In this document: positions 25,001 to 35,318 of the stretch, one piece after another
How positions within the stretch are numbered: position 1 is the first letter of the stretch
Layout: each line of letters opens with the position of its first letter
Assembly: GCF_021018805.1 (NCBI RefSeq)
Contig: NC_086251.1
Location: forward strand, 39,688,767 to 39,752,766
Length of the DNA: 64,000 nt
Source of the DNA: Prinia subflava
Lineage: Eukaryota > Chordata > Aves > Passeriformes > Cisticolidae
Reading direction: 5' to 3'
The notes under the pieces: generated by a model
The model's input: only the letters and a program-made list of their open reading frames with translations
Databases searched by the model: none
Told to the model about the DNA's origin: nothing
Position numbers and translations under genes: made by a program

Positions 25001-28000
25001 AATCAGCAATGCAGAAAAGGGGAAAGACTTGCATACTAACAGATGACTTCCTTTACACATCCACTTTCAAATCTTCCAGTCCCAGACTACAAGCCAGAAG
25101 AGAAAGACAAGGCTGCATATTGGGAGAAGAAAAAAAGACATTAAGTTTAACGTTTTGAAGCCCTGGGAATGCAGTTTCTGCTGCTGTTGCCCTGCTGTGT
25201 TTGCCTTTTGAGTCAATTATATATCTTTAGTGAAATACATGAATCGCCACACTATAGCCTTGGTAAGTGTCCACATAATGAAGAAATAAAAAAAAATATT
25301 ACTTCTAGAATGAACTACATTGCATCTACCCATGACTGACCTCCATGTAATAAATGAGGAAAGAGAACTGGTATTTAAAACATGAAACAAATTAAGTGGT
25401 AGGAAATTTCTAGGTGAAGCATAGAATCCATTATATTTTTAATATTCTTTAAGCTGTACAATACAATTAAACAAGGAGAAATGTTGTCAGAAGTACTTGA
25501 ATTTTTCCCATGTCCATTTGTAGATTTTATTTCAATCCCATAGAACACCTAATTAAGACCTTAGCAGCATAAATCATTATTTTTAAAAAATGTGGAAATT
25601 AAAATTTTATTTCTGATCACTTAATGAAACAAACCATTAAAAATTCATCACTTGTTCATAAATAAAATGTGCAGTTGACAAATTGTATGCCTACCAGTGA
25701 AACTATCTTTGTAGGAATTAAGGAAATCTAAAATTGGCAACATGGGACACTTTCTGGATAACTGTGATAGACAAGAGACCTGGACATTCCTCTTCTTTGC
25801 AGGAATCACCATTTTCTAATGCAGACTAACAGTTTCTTGCTATCATCATTTCATTACGAATGCAAGCATTCTAAATCTCACAGATACAAAGTTTGTATGT
25901 GATTTATATGACTTCAATATGGGATGAAATATTTTTTTTTCCTATGCTGGAAAAACAGTTGGAAAATTGTACATTATATAATGTTTAGTCAAGGGACATG
26001 TATGTAACATGACAGAAAAGTCAAAATTTGTCTCTATCCTTGACATGTTTTGTAAAAATACTTGCATTTGATTGTGTGATTTTTATACAGTGCTATATAA
26101 TAATTTTTAAAAATTTGCATCCACTTTCATAACCAAACACTTCTATTATCTCAGTACTTGTTATGATTATCTGTACTCATTATGATGTTACTTATTCTCC
26201 TTCCATGGTTCTAAACAGCAAACTCTGCTCTGAATCTGCATTGCAGACCAGTGAACCATGGTTGTGATATGAACCAATGGTTGCATGACAGATGTTGGTT
26301 TCTTATTCACTCAAGACTCAATTTGATCAAGAGTGAAAAGCAAAAATGATCAATCCTTTCTCCCAAACCATCTTCTTGTTGGTCTGAACCATCAGAGATA
26401 GAGAAATTCATGCATTTCAAATCTGCTCATGTTCCAAACAATCCAAATTATATTTGTTTTGTATTCTACTGACTGCAAAAATAAGGTAAAGAACCCTAAA
26501 TATACTAAATAAGAATCTCTAGCACGTAAAAAGCAACAAAAGCAATAATAAAATTATGACCATTTAGCCATGCCTTGAAGAGACAGAATGCACCATGAGT
26601 TTGCCTTTAGAAAAGTGACTTGCACAGCTGGAGACTTAAGTGGGCTGATTTTTCTGATTTAAGAGTGTATTTTACAGCGGCATTTAAATAAAAGTAGCCT
26701 CCATATGCCTTCTTTATAGTCAATGCAGAGAAAAGGCACTTTCAGGATATAATTCATTGGTCCTGTTTTCAGCATCTAGTCTAAAATGAGATTAATGGCA
26801 AGCATCTATTTGTCTCTGTAGGCAGTAAGGGAGTCGAGGTGAGTAAAAAAGTCTAGATGAACTGTTGGAGATGTCTACACATGATAGGATGGATTCCGTC
26901 CTTAGACACAAAATAGTGTGGTTTCAGATGAGTCAAATTATAAGCCAGGGGTAACACAGTAGAACCCTTGTGTAGTCCTCTAGACAAATGTCTAGTGATC
27001 CTGAATTGTGTGAGAAAAACAGCTCTCAAATCAAAACATGACTTCACAGGAAGAGCGAAATGGGAATTATGGGACAGGTGAATGGCTTTAAAGGGCATGA
27101 ACTTGTATATTTTAACAAACATAGTGTGAGTCACATACTGAGAGATGCCAAAATAAGTAGTCAAGTGTTGAACTCAGCATTTAACTATGTGCTTGGTAAG
27201 ACTCCAGAATGAGAGAGTTTCTAGAGTTTAGAGAAACAAACCTGAACAGTCCCATCAAGCATTCAGCTATCTGATATGTGAGAAAGACTAAAACACAGAA
27301 AAAAATAATTTAGAGAGGTTCTCATCCATCTTAGCTGCTATTTGCTTACACAGTCCCTGATAGAAGGAGAGCTCCACATATATCACCCCATAAAAGAAAT
27401 TACTTACAGTGACAGCAACAAGAGTGTTATTAAGAAATAAGGCATTAATGGCTAAGTCATTTTCCAAATCTGTGCACATCTGAATGTAGAATCAAGCCTC
27501 CTGCCCAAGTTGAAAAACGCCTGCCTTCTGAAATACAAATAAACAGATTAGAAAAGTATGCAGATTATGAGTCACCTTGTAATGAGTAGCATTCTCACCT
27601 AGCTGGATTTAATTCCTGTCATAATACAAGGGAATTTATGGCTACAGTCAGTCTGATGGCTCACAACTATCAGTGACCTCTTTACCAAAAGCAAAAGACT
27701 GTTTCCCAGATAGCAACTGCCTATCGCCATTAAAGGGAGAGGGAAAAGGAAAAAAACTTATACTACATAATTCTTTATCCTTAGCATATGTTTACACCAT
27801 ATCTATCATGAACTCTTTGCTTGCAAGAAAAATAGGTCATAATAATACACATTATTTTTTGAAACAGAGTTCTTCAAACTCAACAGGAAATTGTCAAAAT
27901 TAAAGCAGTAGACAGAATGTCAGCTCTCAAGAGAGGAAAAAAAAACAAACAAGTGTATTTAAAGAGGCATTTCAGAGCTTCAAGTTCTCTTAAGGGAAGA

Positions 28001-28470
28001 AAATGTTTCCCTATTCTCCCTGCACCTCAAAAGGCTTGCATGAGACGAGTCAGCTGTGTATAACTGCACTCAGAGAACCTTGAATCAGTATTTAATATTA
28101 CAACTTTAATTGAAAACCAACACCATCATAATAATAATAAGTGAGCATCAGCACTCTGAACTGCACGGAAAGCAAGTTCTGTAGCCAAGATGAAAGCTCC
28201 CCTTCAGGAGTTCCCGAGGGAAATCACGGAGGAAGTGTTTACCTCATTTAGAGAAGGGCACAAAAGGTGAATCTTTCCTTACTCTCAAGGGACTCCATGG
28301 AAAACAATATATCTGCCTAAAAAGAATGAGATTTGCATGATGTATTTGGACTCACGTTAACTCCCCTTGCAGTGTGGTGTGTCAGCACCTTGTCTGATTC
28401 TAAGGGAGCTGCATATTGCATAGAGAAAGCAAGTTTTGTACCAACACAACTTAGGAGAAAAACTGTAACT
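25001..28470. other. Intergenic spacer, right part, no gene recognised
   Basis: AT-rich unique sequence. Frames of 60-103 codons (for example 26853-27164, minus) show no domain. No repeat is recognised. Confidence 0.55.
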
Positions 28471-28476
28471 GAAAAA

Positions 28477-29186
28477 TTTATTCTCTGCTACAATAAAAAT
28501 GAGTATGAAGTAACAAACAGGGCAGTGATTTACATCATCCTTTATTCTTTTCATCAGCTGAAGTATAAAACTGACTCCCCATTAACCTTTAGCTTCCTCA
28601 GCAGTTTAATGACTTTCTAAGTATAGAAACGCTCTTTCATTTTTTAAGAATGTCAGTATGAAAGCATATGGGTTGCAGTTTCATCCAAAATTACGGCAGT
28701 TCACGTCTCCCAAAGTTCCAGCAATTAGATTAAAAACGAGAGCCTCCAAGTACCATTCAGGCAAGGAGTGACTTTGAAATGACAAGATGCAAGTGCTCAA
28801 AGTGTTCCACTTTATGCTTGTTCCAAAGAAGGCACACGATGAACCGTTTCTGAGAGGATAAAAAGGCACAGTTGTTGCAGCTGCAATCGCTCTGTCGGCC
28901 AGGCTGATCTATTTATATTTTTGTGAAATCAGCACCGAAATAACTGTTTTTCAGACCGGCTGAAACTCCCGACTGTCCAGACTTCAATCCCCTCAAGAGA
29001 ACGTCTCTACGCGCTCCTGCGTCTGATGATGTGCGAGCCCTGCCCAGCTGAGCCCCGCGGCGCCTCTCCTCCGGCTCCCGCGGCAGCAGGGCTGGGGGCG
29101 GGAGGGACGTGCGGACCCGAGCGCTGGCCCGGGCGGGAGCTGCCGCTCAGGGCAGCCCCGAGGGACGCGGCCTCGGCGGTCCGGGG
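28477..29186 (-). other. Probable CLEC14A 3' UTR
   Basis: Minus-strand sequence following the CLEC14A stop codon. On the minus strand AATAAA hexamers lie at 28541-28546 and 28477-28482, 640-710 bases after the stop. GC content falls steeply from the coding region into this stretch. The end of the transcript is inferred. Confidence 0.4.
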
Positions 29187-30790
29187 CTATTCACCGCCCG
29201 CCGCCCCGCTGGGCTCCGCGGAGCCTGCCTCCGCCTTGCTGCCGGCCTCCGACGGCTCCTTGTCCCCGCGGCCCTCGGATTTCTTGTTAAAGCAGATTTT
29301 GAACACCCCCAGGACCGTCATGACCAGGATGACCAGCACCACCACCGCGACCGTCACCAGGATGAAAACGTAGTTGGAAGAGGAGGAGGCGGAGGGGGAG
29401 GAGGAGGGCGGCGGAGCAGCCGTCTTCTCTCCGCTGGCGGCTGCCGTGGTGGTGGCGGGCGGCTCCGTGGAACCGCCGGGTGTCGGGATGGAAGGACGCC
29501 GCCCCTCCGCCCTGGCACCCGACGGCTCCGCGGGGCCGTCTGCGGCGGTGGGGGCCGGCCCCGTGCCCGGGCAGGGAGCTCCGTCCGGGCTGCAGGCACA
29601 GGCGAAGCGGCCGGCGGCATCGCGGCACCCGGCGGCCTTGGCGCACCGCCCGCTGTCGGGGCTCCTGCGGCCGAAGGGGCAGGGGCAGAGGGGCTTCTCT
29701 GCCGCCTTCCAGGCGAAGCCGCCCTGCTCGGGCTGGCACATGAGCCGCACCTCCCCGCCGGGACACGCCACCGTCAGCACGGTGCCCGGCGGGCTGAAGC
29801 CGGGGCCGCCGCTGCGCTCCTCGAAGGGGAGCCGGTAGTCGAGGCCGAGGGCGCCCGCGGGACTGAGGTCGGGGCAGGCACCCTCGTACCGGTACTTGCA
29901 GAGGTAGCCCGGGCTTTTCAGCTGGCAGACCCGCTCCTTCCAGCCCCAGCCGGGGCCGTCCCCGGGGTCGGCCGCCAGCTGCAGCCCAGCGCAGCGGGCG
30001 GTGAGGCAGGACCGCAGGGGCTCCTGCAGCCACCGGCCGAGCGCCACCGGCACCTCCTGCGGGGCCGTCCCCTCCTCGACGCCGTCCCAGGAGAAGCCGC
30101 GGAGCGGCTGCTCCTCGTGGGTGCAGGCGGAGGCGTTCCTCTTCAGCCCGACCCAGAACAGCGCGGGCGCGGGCACCGCCGCCTTTGCCAGCAGCCCCAG
30201 CAGCAGGCGCAGCTCCGGCTCGCCGCTGACCCAGGCCAGGCTGCCCCGCCGCTGGTGGCAGGCGCCGCGGGCCTCGGCGTACGACACGTTGGCGAGGTGT
30301 GCGCTGAAGCAGGCGCCGGCGGGCGGGCAGCGCACGGCGGCCCGCGGGGGCGGCGGGGCCCGGCCCAGGGCGCAGGCCGCAGCCAGGAGCAGGCACCAGG
30401 GCCCGGCCCGGCTCATGCCGGCGGCGGGACGCGGCGGGCTGAGGGGCGCGGGCCGCCCTGCGGCTGTGCTGCCGTTCGGCCCCGCTCGGGCTGGCCTCTG
30501 CTACCCGCGCCGTCCCTCTCCGGCGCCGGCCCCGCTCCCACGGCCCTCCCCCGGACCTGCCCGAGGAAACGTGTCGGGAGCCGTGGCTGACCTCGGCATC
30601 CTCCGTTTGTTGGAGTGCCCAGGACAAGTAGCTCCCGGCGCCGCCAGGAAGCGCTCGCCCAGCCCGGCGGGCGGTGTCCAGCCGCGGGTAGGACCGTGCC
30701 TTCTCCGCTGTCGGAGGGGCCGGAGGGTGGCGAAGCCCAGAGCCGCAGGTGTCGGATAAGGTACCCGGGCCTCCTGTCACGCCCGTGTCC
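29030..30790. promoter_or_regulatory. CpG island covering CLEC14A
   Basis: About 1.75 kb of very GC-rich, CpG-dense DNA in an otherwise AT-rich region. It spans the whole CLEC14A coding sequence and continues some 370 bases upstream of its start. The high GC removes stop codons in several frames, which produces long false open frames on both strands. Confidence 0.8.
29187..30416 (-). CDS. CLEC14A: C-type lectin domain family 14 member A
   Basis: Single-pass type I glycoprotein of the group XIV C-type lectin-like family (with THBD, CD93 and CD248), expressed on endothelium and involved in cell contact and vessel formation. Complete single-exon frame of 409 residues (about 490 in human). In order: signal peptide about 1-20; C-type lectin-like domain about 30-175 with FWVGLKR (87-93), RGFSW (106-110) and YLCKY (171-175); a sushi-like cysteine segment about 181-246; one EGF-like module about 244-282; a Pro/Ser/Thr/Ala stalk about 285-346; a membrane helix about 349-372 (VAVVVLVILVMTVLG closely matches human); and a 37-residue tail. 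Calcium-binding EPN and WND motifs are not evident, as in human. Sequons are N43 and N94. The start is the first ATG and gives a good signal peptide. Stalk and tail are shorter than in human. Convergent to SSTR1. Confidence 0.93.
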   Translation of the reverse strand: MSRAGPWCLLLAAACALGRAPPPPRAAVRCPPAGACFSAHLANVSYAEARGACHQRRGSLAWVSGEPELRLLLGLLAKAAVPAPALFWVGLKRNASACTHEEQPLRGFSWDGVEEGTAPQEVPVALGRWLQEPLRSCLTARCAGLQLAADPGDGPGWGWKERVCQLKSPGYLCKYRYEGACPDLSPAGALGLDYRLPFEERSGGPGFSPPGTVLTVACPGGEVRLMCQPEQGGFAWKAAEKPLCPCPFGRRSPDSGRCAKAAGCRDAAGRFACACSPDGAPCPGTGPAPTAADGPAEPSGARAEGRRPSIPTPGGSTEPPATTTAAASGEKTAAPPPSSSPSASSSSNYVFILVTVAVVVLVILVMTVLGVFKICFNKKSEGRGDKEPSEAGSKAEAGSAEPSGAAGGE

Positions 30791-30850
30791 CCGAGATGCC
30801 CGGGCCCATCCTGCTAGCTGGTTGCACAGTGCTTTCCGGAGAAAAGCAGT
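30417..30850 (-). promoter_or_regulatory. CLEC14A promoter and 5' leader region
   Basis: GC-rich DNA upstream of the CLEC14A ATG. On the minus strand an upstream ATG at 30597-30599 opens a 32-codon frame ending at TAG 30501-30503, 84 bases before the main ATG. Candidate endothelial-type sites are ETS-like CAGGAAGC at 30645-30652 and TTCCGGA at 30834-30840 (TCCGGAA on minus), with GATAAG at 30755-30760. No TATA box is obvious. Site occupancy and the transcription start are not shown by the sequence. Confidence 0.4.
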
Positions 30851-31324
30851 CCAGCTTCAGTTATCTGTTCCTGGAAGGATAGAGGTTTCTTGGTTGGGTG
30901 AGACTGTGCAATCAGCCCCGTAGCTCCCGATACAGGGGTGATTTAAGAGTCACAAAAACTGATTCCACTCACGGTTTTCCAGCAGGCTGACCTAAATGCA
31001 TCATACATCAGGTGCCTGCATTGACTTCAGTAGCTGTTCCTAAAGGGGTTTCACTGATCCACCGCAACTGTTCCTCTGAATGTAGTCCCTATGTGGCCTC
31101 ATTTTCATAGTCCTTACTGTTAGTTCTGTGTGCTGTTTCCTGATGTATACATTCAGAAATGGCACTCATCTGAGTCTCTTCACAGGTATTTTATGTGGCA
31201 TGAAACTGCAGGTATATATGTGCATTTTGTTTTCCAGGTTTTACTTTGGAAAAACCCATGCCAATGCTTTGCTTTTGTGAATAAAATATAATACAAATTT
31301 CTAGTATTTAAATACCATGGGGGG
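30851..31324. other. Intergenic, no feature seen
   Basis: GC content falls back to the regional level; I see no gene or repeat. Confidence 0.5.
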
Positions 31325-31642
31325 TGTCACCCTGATTTTGAAGATTTTTCTAAGCCTTCTGTATTGTTCTTCATATTGGAGTCAGAAATTTTACTTTATC
31401 GCACTTTGTGCTATAAACAATGGCCATGTTTTGCTAACTGTCTTTCATTGTTTACCACTGAAATTTTTAGGTGAGAGGAGAAAGTTGATTGACAGTTGGC
31501 TTGACCAATGGTGGAATTCCATCCTCCAATCCATGGGCACCATAAGAAATGTATAAAATTGAGTTTTGTAAATAAACTCTGCCTTTTCCTGTTTTGCTCA
31601 CCAGTGTGTCTTCGTGCAGTTCTTTTCGTGTCATCTGTGACA
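31325..31642 (+). mobile_element. Solo LTR of an endogenous retrovirus, plus sense
   Basis: A 318 bp element with perfect 6 bp inverted ends, TGTCAC at 31325-31330 and GTGACA at 31637-31642. In order it carries CCAAT boxes (31505-31509 and 31526-31530), TATAAAA (31552-31558) and AATAAA (31571-31576), followed by a T- and G-rich stretch. That is the full layout of a short retroviral LTR with a compact R region. The flanking hexamers gggggg and agggtg match at 4 of 6 positions, so a decayed target duplication is possible. No internal coding sequence adjoins. Open frames of about 65-79 codons across it are chance. Confidence 0.82.
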
Positions 31643-34600
31643 AGGGTGGAGAAGGAGAAAAAAAAAATTAATCTGGAGTTTTTAAAACTTAAGTTTTCTC
31701 AATAATTGCAGTCCATTTGGGTGCCAGTAGACTCGGTTTCATGGAAAATAGGTTTTCATAACCAAACAAGAACTTGTTGGTTTAATTCTAGATGAAATTG
31801 GATTTCTAGTTAATCAAGGTGTCGAGATGCTAACAGCCACCAGTTGCCTACTGGAATTGTAGCTCCTGGTTTCATTCTTCTCCATGGTGCACCAGGGCAG
31901 AGCCATCGAGCCATCTGCCTGTGTGGGTCAGCACATGGAGATTCTTACTGCCTGCCTGCATTTTAAGCCAGAAAGATGCAATACATTTTGCATCAGGAAG
32001 CTTTATCACCTGCTGTTCACTTCCCTAGTTCTTCACTGGATCTAGCTTTAAATGTATCCAAACTAAATGAGTTTTTCCTTGAGCTGTCTGTTTTTCTTGA
32101 TGATGTACAAAAGCTGTGCTTCTGCACATACCTGTCAAGTTAGTATCTTGAGCCATTTTCCCTAGATCTGGTTAATAAGTTTGAGAGAGAAGAGAGTTTG
32201 CTACAGCTTTACCATTGCTGTCTTACCAGGGAATGCTTACAAGGCTTTGCCTAATATTCCACTGCAATCCTACAGCTTCACTTTGTTTTCTCTTTCAAAA
32301 TTGAGTTCATTTATTACAGCCAAATAGAAGCTAAACTTTATAAATAGAAGGAATAATGTAGAAGCCCCAAATTTCGTGTTATTCTTCAAACCTAGAACTC
32401 TGTCCCTGAGGAGGAGAATGCAGCTCAGCCTGTGAAAGCCTTTGCTCCCTTGTGTCTCTTCTTAGCTGTCAGCCAAGGGCATGATTTGAGCCGTCTGGGC
32501 TGGCCTCTCTACCAGGTAATTGATGGCTGTTACCGGCTCATTTCACACAGGCCATGACTTTCATTTCCTAGGCTATATGTGAACCAGCAAACTGGCAAAC
32601 CAGTTTAGAAACAATAGGTTAGCCACCAGTGCCCTGGGCAGTCCAGGCTCATCGGAAGGACTTGTACTGCACAGAAAGATGAAAACACTCTATTGCCAAA
32701 GCTGAAGGCTTTTGCCAGCTGAAAACAGAGGCAGTGGCTGTTTATCTGCCCGACCTGCCTGTATACCTGCTCTCCTCTCCTATTGCTGCCTCTGAATGTC
32801 CTGCAAAATATTTTAAAAATAACAGGTCTGCTGGATCTCCAGAAAACAGCTCTTCCTCTGTTTTTTTATTGTTCTTTCTAGTGCTTACATTTAGGTAAAT
32901 AAGAAATCACTCTTCATGAGGCTTTTTCTGGAGAAGTCCTTTCTTGAAAGAGAGGAATAGCTACTCCTACAAAAATGCTGTATTGGTCCACATGGGAGGC
33001 AACTAGACTTCTACATATAAAGAAAGCTTTATTGCACAAATGTGAATGTTAGGACTGATGGATGTATAAGCTCTAATGCAGCTGTTGCTTTCAATAGTTA
33101 AAGTCTTATTTAGGTGTAGTTATTCCTTAGTCTTTTTCCTGTAAGATCTTAGCCCTTGAAAAAACAGTGGTTTGCGTTAATTGTATTTTCATGAGCCATT
33201 GGTTTGGGTTTTTTTATTTCATTATGTAACTGTATCTATCTTATAATATGTGCATTTTTACTAAGGAGCTGTGTGTGAAGTGCTGCATTAATAAAACTAC
33301 TTTTCTCTTTTAGGGTAGATTCCTTTTGTACTTTTATAAGGTAAATTACACCTATTCTTTTTGCAACTAACCAGGAAATATGTCATCCATATATCAGCAC
33401 ATACATTGCTACTGCTAGGGCCTAAGGGGTTGTATTTTCATTAGAAGTAGTCTTGTTGAGGGATACAGTATCCAGATCTCGCTAAGAGCCATATTTTACT
33501 TCTCGGGGGTAGATGGATGGTGCAGTAAAGAGAGCTGCCTTGCTTGGAAGGGGACAAGTAAAATGATCGTGTCACACTAAAATGTGTAGAGCATAAGGAC
33601 AGTAAATTTCTCATCCCCAGAGGGGATACAGGAAAATGTCTGGAAATAGATCTGTCTAGCTGTTATGCGACAAAACCTGGAGACAGTACCTAATATCAGA
33701 AGCAGCTATATTTTCTGCTAGTGTAAAGGAGGGCTGCTGATGTGCACCTCCATTTATCACCTGGTTTGTTGCATGATACAGATTTGTTTGGGGCTGGAAA
33801 CTACAGACAGTGGGCAAGAAATGCAGATCAGTGTTCTGGCAGCACTGCCTGTTAGCACAGCATCAGCCCTTTAGCTTGCTGCAGCCTTGCAGAGCCTACA
33901 CCCATTGGCTGTGGTCAGGCTGTACCACATGAGTACATGTGATCACTATGAGCTCTCTCCTTCCCTCTGATCCCAGATAGCATCTCTACTGGATCCAGAC
34001 ATCCCTCTGCTGAATTCATTGTGGGTAAAGTCAAGACTTAGTCCCCATCTTTCGGTGTTCTGCTAAGATATAGGTAATAATTTAAATAACCTAATGTAAA
34101 CAGGTATTTTGAACAAGTGAAAATTGTAGTCACTTGGCAGTGTGCCTCAAAAATTGTGCATTAAATACTCCTTTTGTCTCTAAGGTTCTATGAAACCATA
34201 TCTATATTATATAAAAATATATCTGGTATATTAGGGTATAATATATATATATATGGCTTATCAAATAATGCAGCCCTACATTTCACATGTAGCTTGTGTT
34301 TAGACAAAGTATTTCTCTGCATTCAATCAAACAACTTGCAACAAGGAGTAAAAATGCCAGGTGGAATCCAGCATGCTTTTGTTACTTTTCCACAGAGCAG
34401 GATAGGAAATGAAAATAAGAATTTCTGCCTTATTGTGACAAATTACATGATCATAAGAATTTAATTATTCATCTCTCAGAAGGACTTTGTAGATTATAAA
34501 GTTCACTTACAGAGTTTGGAAAAGACAACCCAGCAGGGGTCATGCAAGTCCCTGTCTACTGTAATAATAATTTCCAGTGACATTATCACGTAGCTATGGG

Positions 34601-35041
34601 ACTTAATAACAAGGAATGATATTTAACTGCTGGTATGAACACAGTGGTATATCTATTATGTTTATGACATAGACATAAAACATAACTAGTCCTGACCTGC
34701 TAAGGGGACATTTAATAGATGAACTGCATTGATGTGGCTGTAGCATTACCCCATTTGCATATGTTCCCCTTAAAGCCTGATCAGTTTATATGTTCATGTT
34801 TCCATTGCTAAGCATGCGAGAAAAAAAGATTCGGTTACCACTTCCATTCATCTTTAATAAGTTATTAAGGAAGATTCCAATTCTGTAATTAGCTAGGGGA
34901 AATGAACTCCAGAACTCTGAAACTAAACACTAAATCTTTTCCAAAAATACGGTAGAGTATAAATATTGTTTTATTCTCACTCTAGCTCACTCCCTTCCTT
35001 TTGTTGACTGCATAATTCACACTAGTTCCATCCTAGCTTCC
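31643..35041. other. Intergenic, no gene recognised
   Basis: AT-rich unique sequence. A short TA run lies at about 34238-34254. I see no supported gene, RNA or transposon. Confidence 0.55.
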
Positions 35042-35318
35042 GGAGAGGAGAGGAGAGGAGAGGAGAGGAGAGGAGAGGAGAGGAGAGGAGAGGAGAGGAG
35101 AGGAGAGGAGAGGAGAGGAGAGGAGAGGAGAGGAGAGGAGAGGAGAGGAGAGGAGAGGAGAGGAGAGGAGAGGAGAGGAGAGGAGAGGAGAGGAGAGGAG
35201 AGGAGAGGAGAGGAGAGGAGAGGAGAGGAGAGGAGAGGAGAGGAGAGGAGAGGAGAGGAGAGGAGAGGAGAGGAGAGGAGAGGAGAGGAGAGGAGAGGAG
35301 AGGAGAGGAGAGGAGAGG
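35042..35318 (+). repeat. Perfect GGAGA pentanucleotide array, 55 copies
   Basis: 277 bp of uninterrupted GGAGA, about 55.4 copies, with no mismatch. It is wholly purine on + and pyrimidine on -. Reverse-strand open frames made of repeated Leu-Leu-Ser-Ser-Pro (35017-35456) arise because the 5 bp unit stays open over a 15 bp codon cycle; they are not genes. The perfection implies recent expansion or homogenisation. Confidence 0.98.

Noticed and set aside
29109..30590. 493-codon + frame and 497-codon - frame overlapping CLEC14A
   Set aside because: They are Arg/Ala/Gly/Pro-rich, caused by high GC removing stop codons. Only the 29187-30416 minus frame has signal peptide, lectin domain, EGF-like module and membrane helix.
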